A program made the translations under genes and the position numbers. DNA of 64,000 bases. It comes from Streptosporangium album. Lineage in GTDB: Bacteria > Actinomycetota > Actinomycetes > Streptosporangiales > Streptosporangiaceae. The notes beneath the pieces are model-generated. The model was given only the letters and a program-made list of their open reading frames with translations. It searched no databases and was not told the origin of the DNA. The stretch is taken from the NCBI RefSeq assembly GCF_014203795.1, contig NZ_JACHJU010000001.1, positions 2,108,001 to 2,172,000 on the forward strand. Direction: 5' to 3'. Positions 39,783 through 48,146 of this stretch are shown piece after piece (the stretch's first letter is position 1; each line of letters opens with the position of its first letter).

Positions 39783-41969
39783 ATGGTGGATCGGGAACAG
39801 GGCGTGATCGTGTGCCGCGCGGCACGCCAGGTAGTCGAAGGTGGTGTTCTGACCGGGGAGTCATCGTTCGCTTCCGGCCTGCGCGCCTGGACGCCTGAGG
39901 CCGCGGACGAGTTGTTCCGCCGGTTCGTGGAGAACTTCGACGAGTCATCTGACGAGTTTCTGGTCAAGCTCAAACGGCAGATCTCCGAGGGCGGCGACGC
40001 GGCGATCGTGCTTGCCGCCGAACTGCTCTATCTCAACGTCATGCCGCTGAGCCCGGCCACAATCGGCGTCAATCGTAAATTCGAGATCCTGGACAGCGTG
40101 CTGTCGTGGGCATCCTTCCAGGTGAGGGTGCCCGACGCGTTGGCTGCGGCGGCCTCACCGGGCTACATGAAGGGTGGCCAGGCGTTCCTCAACTACCGCT
40201 GGGCCCAGTTCGCCTTCCTCATCCGCCTCACGCGGCTGTTGGTGAAGTTACCGCTCGACGAACGGGAATCGGCTCTGCGGGATCCGTGGCGCTTCCGGGA
40301 CCTGGCCGAATCGGTGCTCACCGACTACGACGGCAAGTCGCGAGCCCGCGCCCAGTTCCACGTGCTGCTGTTTCTGCTGTTCCCCGAGGTGTTCGCCCCG
40401 GTCTCGGTCGAGCGCAACAAGCAGCTTATCCGGGATGCCTTCGCCGACCGGCTGGCCGAGCCGACCGGGGATTTCGACCGTGACATCTATGCTATCCGCC
40501 AGCAGATCGAAGCAGAACACGGCGGACAGTTCAGCTTCTACGACGAGCCCTGGCGGTCTCGTTGGGAGCCGCCTCCGCCACCGCGGCCGCAGAAGGGCTG
40601 GCTGGTGCGTGGGGCCAACGTCGACGGCGTCAACGCGATCCCGCTGTGGCTGGCCGAGAGCTTTTGCTCAGTCAGCTTTTCGGACATCGAACAACTACCG
40701 GCCGGCGCGTCCCGACAGCAGGTCAAGGACGCTGTCGCCGCCGGGCTTCCCGACGCCAAACAAGGCAGCAAGGACGTCGCGGCTGGGCAGCTGTGGCGTT
40801 TCCTCAGCGGCTTCCAACCCGGTGATCTCATCGCGACCGTCGACGGCGACGCCGTCTATGTCGGCACCATCACCGGCGACGCGTATTACGACGATTCCGC
40901 CGGCCGTGGCCTGGCTCGCCGCCGCTCGACCAAGTGGAACCCCACCGCCATGAGCCGCCAGACCCTCCCCGAGGAAGCCCAGGCCAAGCTCAAGACCGCG
41001 ATGACGATCGGCGAGCTGACCAGCGTGATCGCGGCGCTGGCCACCGGCGCCGGACTGGAGGAACAGCTCACCGACGAGGTGCTGGCCAAGGACGAGACCC
41101 GCGGCCTGATCGTCCCAGCACTCACCCAGGCGTTCGCCGACGACCTGCTCATGCCGCTCGACTGGCTGCAGGAGACCGCCGACCTGCTGACCGCCAAACG
41201 GCAGATGATCCTGTACGGCCCGCCCGGCACCGGCAAAACCTACCTGGCCACCAAGCTCGGTGAGGCGCTGGCCGGTCCCGATCGCACCAGCCTGGTGCAG
41301 TTCCATCCTTCCTACGGGTACGAGGACTTCATCGAAGGCTTCCGCCCCCGGCTCGGCGAGAACGGCACGATCGGCTTCGACCTGGTGCCCGGCCCGTTCA
41401 AGAACGCCGTGGAAGCCGCCGAGAAGGAGCCGGACCGGCCGTATGTCCTGGTCATCGATGAGATCAACCGCGCCAATCTGGCCAAGGTGTTCGGCGAGTT
41501 GTACTTCTTGCTGGAGTACCGGAATCACGAGATCACCCTGCAGTACTCGCCGGACGAGCCGTTCAAGCTGCCCAAGAATGTCTTCGTCATCGGCACGATG
41601 AACACCGTCGACCGCTCGGTGGCATTGATCGACGCGGCGATGCGCCGTCGGTTCGTCTTCCGCGCCCTGGCCCCCGACCGGCCACCAGTCGACGGGCTGC
41701 TACGCCGCTGGCTGGAGCGCGAGCGGCTCCCCGTCCTACCCGCGCTCCTGCTGGAGGAGGTCAACCGCCGCCTGAACGACCCGGACCGCGCCGTCGGCCC
41801 CTCCTACCTGATGACGCCCGACGTGGCCACCCGGCGCGGGCTGGAACTCATCTGGGCGGCTGAGCTCCTGCCCCTGCTGGAAGACCAGCTCTACGGCAAA
41901 CTCGACGACATCGAGGCCAGGTACGGCCTCCCTGTCCTGCTCGCCGCGCTCGGCCACACCCTGCCGTGA
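39783..41969 (+). CDS. mcrB: McrB-like AAA+ GTPase of a modification-dependent restriction system
   Basis: 728 residues. N-terminal region 1-260 is an extra helical domain not found in E. coli McrB. Residues 270-385 (GWLVRGANVDGVNAIPLWLAE ... FQPGDLIATVDGDAVYVGTITGD) look like an EVE/PUA-type modified-base reader. The AAA+ motor follows: Walker A GPPGTGKT at 479-486, Walker B LVIDEINRAN, and the McrB signature MNTVDRS at 606-612. With McrC it translocates and cuts DNA bearing modified cytosines, a defence against phage or foreign DNA. Its stop overlaps mcrC. Confidence 0.92.
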   Translation: MVDREQGVIVCRAARQVVEGGVLTGESSFASGLRAWTPEAADELFRRFVENFDESSDEFLVKLKRQISEGGDAAIVLAAELLYLNVMPLSPATIGVNRKFEILDSVLSWASFQVRVPDALAAAASPGYMKGGQAFLNYRWAQFAFLIRLTRLLVKLPLDERESALRDPWRFRDLAESVLTDYDGKSRARAQFHVLLFLLFPEVFAPVSVERNKQLIRDAFADRLAEPTGDFDRDIYAIRQQIEAEHGGQFSFYDEPWRSRWEPPPPPRPQKGWLVRGANVDGVNAIPLWLAESFCSVSFSDIEQLPAGASRQQVKDAVAAGLPDAKQGSKDVAAGQLWRFLSGFQPGDLIATVDGDAVYVGTITGDAYYDDSAGRGLARRRSTKWNPTAMSRQTLPEEAQAKLKTAMTIGELTSVIAALATGAGLEEQLTDEVLAKDETRGLIVPALTQAFADDLLMPLDWLQETADLLTAKRQMILYGPPGTGKTYLATKLGEALAGPDRTSLVQFHPSYGYEDFIEGFRPRLGENGTIGFDLVPGPFKNAVEAAEKEPDRPYVLVIDEINRANLAKVFGELYFLLEYRNHEITLQYSPDEPFKLPKNVFVIGTMNTVDRSVALIDAAMRRRFVFRALAPDRPPVDGLLRRWLERERLPVLPALLLEEVNRRLNDPDRAVGPSYLMTPDVATRRGLELIWAAELLPLLEDQLYGKLDDIEARYGLPVLLAALGHTLP

Positions 41970-43147
41970 CTCTGCGTCTCCACCTCGCCGAGGCCACAGC
42001 CGGCCCGCCTCGGGCTCTGACCCCGGCGCAGGTCGCCACGCTGGCCACGGTCCCCGGCCTGGTCACCATCACCCCGACCGGGGGCGGGCTGTGGCGGCTC
42101 GCGGGGCGCCAGCGGGTTGGGATCGTACGGCTGGGCCACGGCGACGGCGCCATCGAGATGCGCGTCCGGCCGAAACTGCCTGTCCGGCGGCTGCTCGGCC
42201 TGCTCGGGCACGACGACGTCTGGCGACACCGCCAGATCACCGCCGCCACCGACGACCTACTCGTCCCCGCACTGGCCACCGTGTTCGCCCGTGCCGCGGA
42301 GCGTGTGCTTCGCGGCGGGGTTCTGCACGGTTATGTCTACCGCGAGGACGCTCTCACCGTCGTGCGGGGCCGGATCCGCACCAGCGCCCAGCTGAGCCGC
42401 CGGATGGGGCTGCCCACCGCGATCGAGGTCGCCTACGACGACTACCTGGCCGACATCCCCGAAAACCAGATCCTGCTCGGCGCGATCGAGCTCGCCCAGA
42501 CCCTGCCTGATGTCGCGGACGCCACGCTCGCGATGCTGCGACACCTGAGCGCGCGGCTGGTCGGCGTTGTCCCCGTCCACCCCGGGGCACCGCTGCCGCC
42601 GTGGCGACCAACCCGGCTCAACGAGCGATATGTCCCCGCGCTCCGGCTGGCCGAGCTGCTCCTTTCCGGAGCCTCACTTCAGCAGGAGGGTTCGCGGGCG
42701 ATACAGATCGACGGGTTCATCCTGAACATGCCCCAGATCTTCGAACGCTTCCTCACCCGGCAACTCACCACCGTGCTCCTGCCGTACGGCTTGCGCTGCG
42801 TCGCCCAGCAGGGGCACCGGCTCGATCAGCAGAGGCGAGTGCTCTTCCAGCCCGACATCCTCGTCTGTCGCGACGGGCGGCCCGAAGTGGTCGTCGACGC
42901 GAAGTATCGGACGCTGGATGGTGCTCCGCCAACGGGGCATCTGTTTCAGCTGATCTCCTACTGCATCGCTCTCGGCCTCACCGACGGGCACCTCGTCTAC
43001 GCCTCCGGGACGCCGTCAGCGGAGCCGTACCAGATCAAGAATTCGGATATCAGGGTGCACGTACACGTCCTGGACCTCGACCAGGAGCCCGCCGACCTGG
43101 AAAACGCCGTAGCCGCGTTGCTCGGGCGCCTGACGGAACGTTCCTAA
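41966..43147 (+). CDS. mcrC: McrC nuclease subunit
   Basis: 393 residues from GTG 41966, overlapping mcrB by four bases (GTGA). An N-terminal beta-rich domain that docks on McrB, then a PD-(D/E)xK nuclease at about 255-345: D297 in LFQPDILV and D311-A-K313 in VVVDAKYR, all catalytic residues present. QLISYCIAL after it is the usual nuclease helix. McrC stimulates McrB GTP hydrolysis and cuts both strands. Complete and probably functional. Confidence 0.93.
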   Translation: MTLRLHLAEATAGPPRALTPAQVATLATVPGLVTITPTGGGLWRLAGRQRVGIVRLGHGDGAIEMRVRPKLPVRRLLGLLGHDDVWRHRQITAATDDLLVPALATVFARAAERVLRGGVLHGYVYREDALTVVRGRIRTSAQLSRRMGLPTAIEVAYDDYLADIPENQILLGAIELAQTLPDVADATLAMLRHLSARLVGVVPVHPGAPLPPWRPTRLNERYVPALRLAELLLSGASLQQEGSRAIQIDGFILNMPQIFERFLTRQLTTVLLPYGLRCVAQQGHRLDQQRRVLFQPDILVCRDGRPEVVVDAKYRTLDGAPPTGHLFQLISYCIALGLTDGHLVYASGTPSAEPYQIKNSDIRVHVHVLDLDQEPADLENAVAALLGRLTERS

Positions 43148-43300
43148 GGACCAGCGAGGGTGACCTGGTCGAGCCCGTCACCCGACGAGATCAATCTATC
43201 CCCGGGCGTGTGGACGGAGACGTGACAGCGGATACCTTCGTGGATTCGGCGGCCTTCCGCACCGCCCGCTGAGCCTCCCCTCATACGGGCTGTTCGTGCC

Positions 43301-44398
43301 TCAGCCGCGCGTGCTCTCGTCGCTCGGCTCGTTCAGCGGGGTCAGCGCGGCCGAGGCCGCGTTGTGGTCCATCCCGGTCGCCTCGAGCAGATCGACGGCG
43401 ATGGAGCGCAGCTGCGCGATGGTGACGTTCGCGGAGAAGCCCAGGTTTTTGGGCCGCTCCCGCGCGGCGACGGCGAGCAACGCCTGCCTGGCCAGCATCG
43501 GTTCGCGCCCAGCCCCCAGTTCGAGCTGGAGCAGCAGCGCCGCCTCTGAGACCTCGCGCAGCGACTCGGCCAGCGCGGCCGGTGGCGGGCTGGCCTCACC
43601 CAGCGCCGCGAGCGTGCGGCGGACCAGCACCCGTGCGTTGCGCAGCGCCAGGTCCACCGGTACGGCGGCGGTCTCGTACCTGGTTAGTCTGGCCCGGTGA
43701 TGCCAGCGCAGCGGCGAGATCATGATGATCTCCTTGCTGTTCTCCAGCGCCGCCTCGAACTCCTCGACCGCCGTCTGGGTCCTGCGTCCGCACTCCAGGG
43801 CCTCGGCGGCCAGGTCCATATCGCACTTCTCGATCGCCTCCGCCGCCTGCTCCAGCACGGTGGAGAGGGCGTCGAGCACGCCGGACAGATGCTTGCCCGC
43901 GATGGTGAGCGGGCTGGCGGGCAGCAATGCGACCGCGGCGATGCCGATGACGCCGCCGGTGAGCGCGTCGGCCATCCGGTCCAGCCCGCCGACGTCCTCG
44001 CCCGGCACCAGCATGGCGACCAGCACCGCGGACGACCCGACCTGCGACACGAACAGCTCACCGCTGTTCAGCAGCCCCGCGATGGTCATCGCCAGCGCGA
44101 TCACGAGCGCCATCTGCCAGGGACCCGAGCCGATCCAGGACACCAGCAGGTCGCCGATGCCCACGCCCAGACTGACGCCGACCACCAGCTCGGCCACCCT
44201 GCGCAGTCGCCGCCCGAGCCCCACACCCACGCAGATCATCACGGAGATGGGCGCGAAGAGGGGATGAGCGTGGCCGAGCAGATGAACGGCGACGATCCAG
44301 GCCAGCGCGGCGCCCACGGCACACTGCGCGATGGAGGGCACAATCGGGCCAAACGTGCCCAGCCGTTTCCTAACTTGATCACTGAGCCACGTTCGCAC
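43301..44398 (-). CDS. FUSC/ArAE-like membrane protein
   Basis: About 365 residues (GTG 44398; longer starts at 44467 or 44548 are possible). Six or so membrane helices in the first half (AQCAVGAALAWIVAVHLLG, LFAPISVMICVGVGLGRRLRRVAELVVGVSLGVGIGDLLV and others), with the GxxxGRRxRRVxE loop typical of aromatic acid exporter/FUSC proteins, then a helical cytoplasmic half with ATGMDHNAAS at the end. Likely an efflux or membrane-stress protein. It lies between mcrC and the third integrase relic, convergent with mcrC. Confidence 0.8.
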   Translation of the reverse strand: MRTWLSDQVRKRLGTFGPIVPSIAQCAVGAALAWIVAVHLLGHAHPLFAPISVMICVGVGLGRRLRRVAELVVGVSLGVGIGDLLVSWIGSGPWQMALVIALAMTIAGLLNSGELFVSQVGSSAVLVAMLVPGEDVGGLDRMADALTGGVIGIAAVALLPASPLTIAGKHLSGVLDALSTVLEQAAEAIEKCDMDLAAEALECGRRTQTAVEEFEAALENSKEIIMISPLRWHHRARLTRYETAAVPVDLALRNARVLVRRTLAALGEASPPPAALAESLREVSEAALLLQLELGAGREPMLARQALLAVAARERPKNLGFSANVTIAQLRSIAVDLLEATGMDHNAASAALTPLNEPSDESTRG

Positions 44399-44544
44399 TC
44401 CTCCACGATGGCGGATCTTTATGACATTAGGATCACATTTGCTCCGAGTTCTTATGATTCGGACCATTCGGCGAAGGTCCGGGTGGCCACAGCCTTCTGG
44501 GGCGGATGGCACGAAACCGGGGCCGAGGAGGGGACGAGGGCGGG

Positions 44545-44900
44545 TCACTCGTCGAGGGCGTTATTGATCTTTTCGTTGATGTGGTCCTACTGGCCGTCCG
44601 TGCACTTGGCGTAGACACGGAGCAGAACGTCCACGCTGTGACCGGCCCGCTTGGCCACCTCGATAGCCGGCACGCCCGCGTTCAGCCAGAGCGACACGGC
44701 CGCATGGCGCAGGTCGTACGGCCGGGCGGCCAACAATGACTCCACCTGAGCCGGGGGCAGAGCGAGTTTCCGCGCCTCCTGCCAGACGTAGGAGTGCGCC
44801 GAGCTGGAGTAGGACCCGTCATTGGCCGTGCGGAACAGCCTGCCGTCATTGGCCGTGCCGTAGGTCTCGCCCTGCTTCACATCAAAAGGACTCATACGTC
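44545..44900 (-). pseudogene. Third tyrosine integrase C-terminal relic
   Basis: Reads TANDGRLFRTANDG, VWQEARKLALPPAQVESLLAARPYDLRHAAVSLWLNAGVPAIEVAKRAGHSVDVLLRVYAKCTDGQ, then an in-frame stop at 44587 followed by DHINEKINNALDE and a second stop at 44545, so even the tail carries a nonsense mutation. Same family and orientation as the relics at 17.4 and 37.7/39.6 kb. No N-terminus. Confidence 0.85.
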
Positions 44901-45066
44901 TATGTCTCACAGCAGTCTGACAGAGAGGGCAGCCACGACGTATTCGAGTTGACCAGGCATCGGGATTCATCGTTCTTGACGATCGAATGGATCGGTTTCT
45001 TCTGTTGGACAGCTCAATCCGAGTCGCGCAGACTCCGATATGGATCTCGTCGAAGGAGGCAGAGCG

Positions 45067-46098
45067 ATGGAGTACCGCACCTTGGGCAGCACCGGCACGG
45101 TGGTGTCCTCGCAGTGCCTGGGCACGATGACGTTCGGCAAGGAGAGCAGCGAGGAGGTGTCGCATGCTCAGCTCGACCGGTTCGTTGAGCGCGGGGGGAA
45201 CTTCATCGACACCGCCAATGTGTACTCCGGAGGATTGTCCGAGGAGATTGTTGGTCGCTGGTTGGCGACCCGGTCGGGGCTACGGGATCAGCTCGTCATC
45301 GCGACGAAGGGACGCTTCCCGATGGGGGCTGGGCCCAATGATGCGGGCCTGACCCGCACCAACCTGTCCCGGGCGTTGGAAGCGAGTCTGCGGCGGCTCG
45401 GGGTCGAGACCGTCGACCTCTACCAGGCGCACGCCTGGGATCCCCTGACCCCGATCGAGGAGACGCTCGGCTTCTTCGACGACGCGGTGCGCGCAGGCAA
45501 GATCCGCTACGCGGGTGTCAGCAACTTCCTCGGCTGGCAGTTGCAGAAGGCGGCGCTGCTGACGCAGTTCCGTGGGCTCGCGCCGATCGTGACGCTGCAG
45601 CCCCAGTACAACCTGCTGGTGCGTGACATCGAGTTCGAGCTGGTGGATGTGTGCCGCAACGAGAACATCGGGATCCTGCCGTGGTCGCCGCTGGCCGGTG
45701 GCTGGTTGACGGGGAAGTACACGCGTGACCATGCGCCGACCGGCGCGACTCGGCTCGGCGAGGACCCGCAGCGCGGCATGGAGGCCTATGCCCCGCGCAA
45801 CGCGCAGGAGCGCACCTGGCAGGTCATCGACACGGTGCGGCAGGTCGCCGAGGTGCGTGGCGTGTCCATGTCACAAGTGGCGCTGGCCTGGGTCGCGGGC
45901 CGGCCCGCGGTCACGTCAGTGATCCTCGGCGCACGCACGCTCGAACAGCTCGACGACAACCTCGGCGCCGCCGAGTTGCACCTGTCCGAGAAGGAGACAG
46001 ACCTGCTCACCGAGGCTAGCTCGCCGATCGTGTCCGACTATCCGTACGGCACACCGGGCATCCAGCAGCGCTCGCGTGTCCTGAACCCTCCCAGTTGA
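45067..46098 (+). CDS. Aldo/keto reductase
   Basis: 343 residues from ATG 45067 with AAGGAGG seven bases upstream. NADPH-dependent TIM-barrel oxidoreductase: MEYRTLGSTGTVVSSQCLGTMTFG at the N-terminus, the catalytic Asp and Tyr in FIDTANVYSGG, Lys in VIATKGRFPMG, His in LYQAHAWDP, and the cofactor loop VILGARTLEQLDDNL near the end. It belongs to the AKR11/YajO-like group that reduces small aldehydes and ketones. It is downstream of an integrase relic and upstream of transposon debris, so it may be cargo. Confidence 0.93.
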   Translation: MEYRTLGSTGTVVSSQCLGTMTFGKESSEEVSHAQLDRFVERGGNFIDTANVYSGGLSEEIVGRWLATRSGLRDQLVIATKGRFPMGAGPNDAGLTRTNLSRALEASLRRLGVETVDLYQAHAWDPLTPIEETLGFFDDAVRAGKIRYAGVSNFLGWQLQKAALLTQFRGLAPIVTLQPQYNLLVRDIEFELVDVCRNENIGILPWSPLAGGWLTGKYTRDHAPTGATRLGEDPQRGMEAYAPRNAQERTWQVIDTVRQVAEVRGVSMSQVALAWVAGRPAVTSVILGARTLEQLDDNLGAAELHLSEKETDLLTEASSPIVSDYPYGTPGIQQRSRVLNPPS

Positions 46099-46404
46099 TC
46101 GGTCGGGTGAGCGTTGCCGGCGGGACTGGTGGGGCCGATGGCCGTTGCAATGATCGGCATACTCGCCGAGCACCGAGCGAAGGCGCCGTCCGTCGTAGAT
46201 CAACATGCGGTCGGTGCACTCGGCTCGTACGGTGCGCACCCATCGCCCGGCGTGGCAGTTGGCCCGGGGCGTCCACGGCGGCGTCTTCACCACCGTCATG
46301 CCCTCGCCGGTGGACACTTCATCGAGAACGCCGGTGAACGTGGCGTCACGACCGCGGATGAGGAAGCGGAACAAGCCCGCTCGGCCGCCCGAGATCCATG
46401 TACG
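46096..46404 (-). pseudogene. IS3/IS481-type transposase C-terminal remnant
   Basis: The minus strand reads FLIRGRDATFTGVLDEVSTGEGMTVVKTPPWTPRANCHAGRWVRTVRAECTDRMLIYD ... GHRPHQ, the second half of an integrase-core transposase with the second Asp (RGRDATF) and the Glu (RAECTD). The N-terminal HTH and first Asp are missing. It begins right at the end of the aldo/keto reductase gene. Confidence 0.75.
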
Positions 46405-46752
46405 TCCGTCCACCTCCGCGGCCGACGTCCCGCATGCTGGCGACTAGCCCTGGGCCAGATCCCCAGCCGACGTGTCTCGCGGCAACTGCCGTGACTTCTC
46501 ACTCATACCTCACGATTCTGCCGCCAGCCGATTCGCAGGCCGGCGCAGACCGTCGTCGAGAGTCCCCTTCACGCCGCCGAGCGCTGGTCGCATCCCGTTT
46601 TCCGCCTCCAAGGAGTTACCCGATGTCCGCATGTAAGAGAATATGAGCACCTCCTCCCCCGCGCCGATACCGTCCGCCGCCCCTCCTGTCACACTCCGCG
46701 TCCGGCCGTTACCTTCACCGAGATTGTCGGGCCGCTCCGCTACGTTGCGGCC
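46405..46752. other. Gap with no recognised gene
   Basis: 348 bp. Short frames on both strands lack motifs. It contains the promoter region of the following hydrolase gene. No IS end could be placed. Confidence 0.3.
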
Positions 46753-47451
46753 ATGACGGAATTCGTACTAGTTGCAGGTGCGTGGCTCGGATCGTGGGCG
46801 TGGGACGAGGTGGTGCCGGAGCTGCGTGCCGCCGGCCATGGCACCCACCCGTTGACGCTGTCCGGCCTCGCCGACAAGCAGGGCGTGCCGGCCGGGCAGC
46901 AGACCCACGTCCAGGACATCGTCGACGAGGTCGAACGTCACGATCTGCGAGACGTCATCCTGGTCGGGCACAGCTACTCGGGAATCCCGACCGGTCAGGC
47001 CGCCGAGCGGATCGGCGACCGGCTGGCCCGCGTGGTCTTCGTCGACTCCAACGTTCCGACCGACGGCGAGTCGTTCGTGTCCGGCTGGCCGGATGGCCGG
47101 GCGATGATGGAGGCCTCGATCGCCGGCAACGGGGGCTTCTGGGCGCCGTTGACCGCGGCCGACTGCGAGGGTCAGGGTCTCACCGCCGAGCAGATCGCAC
47201 GGATCGTGGGCGGCTCGACACCGCACCCGGGCGCCACGCTGACCGAGCCGGCCGTGCTGGCACGCCCGCTCGGCGAGCTTCCGGCGACTTACATCAAATG
47301 CCTGCTCGACGGCGACAAGCCGAACGACGACGTGGCCAAACTGCTGACCAGCGAGCACTGGCGGCTGGTCGAGATGGACACGGGCCACTGGCCGATGTTC
47401 TCCCAGCCGCGCGAGCTGGCACGGATCCTGCTCGACGCGGCCGCGGAGTGA
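46753..47451 (+). CDS. Alpha/beta hydrolase (EstC/hydroxynitrile-lyase-like fold)
   Basis: 232 residues, compact single-domain hydrolase. LVAGAWLGSWAWDEVVPELRAAGH at the N-terminus is the oxyanion strand, the nucleophile elbow is VILVGHSYSGIPTGQAAE (GHSYSG), and the late His is in EMDTGHWPMFSQP. The pattern fits the small salicylate-esterase/hydroxynitrile-lyase group common in actinobacteria. Substrate unknown. A strong terminator follows at 47522, so it is monocistronic. Confidence 0.88.
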   Translation: MTEFVLVAGAWLGSWAWDEVVPELRAAGHGTHPLTLSGLADKQGVPAGQQTHVQDIVDEVERHDLRDVILVGHSYSGIPTGQAAERIGDRLARVVFVDSNVPTDGESFVSGWPDGRAMMEASIAGNGGFWAPLTAADCEGQGLTAEQIARIVGGSTPHPGATLTEPAVLARPLGELPATYIKCLLDGDKPNDDVAKLLTSEHWRLVEMDTGHWPMFSQPRELARILLDAAAE

Positions 47452-47521
47452 GTGTCCGCGCTGACGCTGGGCGCGTGCTCACCTCCACCAGAGACCTGGG
47501 CTGAGCCACCAGATCGACGGA

Positions 47522-47555
47522 CTCGCCCCGGACTACGGCCGGGGCCCGGGGCGAG
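47522..47555 (+). terminator. Stem-loop after the alpha/beta hydrolase
   Basis: CTCGCCCCGG pairs perfectly with CCGGGGCGAG across a 14-base loop that itself contains CCGGGG. About 70 bp after the stop. Confidence 0.65.
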
Positions 47556-48146
47556 CGTCTACGGTGTCCGACTCGGGGTTGTTCCAGTACCGGTCCGTGC
47601 CATGACCGCCACGCCGGCGTGCTCGCCGTACATGACGGCGGTCAGCCATTCGCGGGCGGCATTTCGCGTCCGCACCGGCACATCCGTCAGGCGGGTCACG
47701 CGCTGCCGGTGAGCTGTTCCCGGAGATCACGGCTGCTGTATCGTACGATCCCTTGGCCACCGCCGGCCCCGGACCGTCGGTACGCACGCCGGTGTCCAAC
47801 GGCCGGCCTCCTTGATCACGGGCCGATTGATTTGACAATGGATCTTGCCCCATGTGGAGTATGTCCGATGAGATCGCTATCGGCCCCCCTGTATCGATCA
47901 AAACGGACGTTCCTTCCGGAGAACGGACACCGGGCCCGGGCCGTCCGGCGGAGCCAGGCCGGCCCGGGTGAAGGCGGCGGCGAGCTTCCGCCCGGCCGGA
48001 ACACACCGCGATCGGTCACCGGCCACGCACAGAACACGATGTGCTCTCCTATGGTTCGATCAAGGTCTCAGGGCCGCATGGTCCGGCCCCTGCCGGCCCC
48101 GGGGCGGCTCCCCCTCTGCCACCAACCGCCGACGAGGAACTGATCG
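47556..48146 (+). promoter_or_regulatory. Long leader region before the conservon
   Basis: 590 bp without a convincing gene; frames on both strands look random. A promoter-like pair TTGACA (47832-47837) and GAGTAT (47857-47862) with a 19-base spacer lies about 285 bp before cvnA, giving a long 5' leader. A Shine-Dalgarno GAGGAA precedes the cvnA start. Confidence 0.4.

Noticed and set aside
47533..48006. A minus-strand 157-codon ORF before the conservon
   Set aside because: No start region, no family motifs, Arg/Gly/Pro-rich random composition. Treated as non-coding leader.
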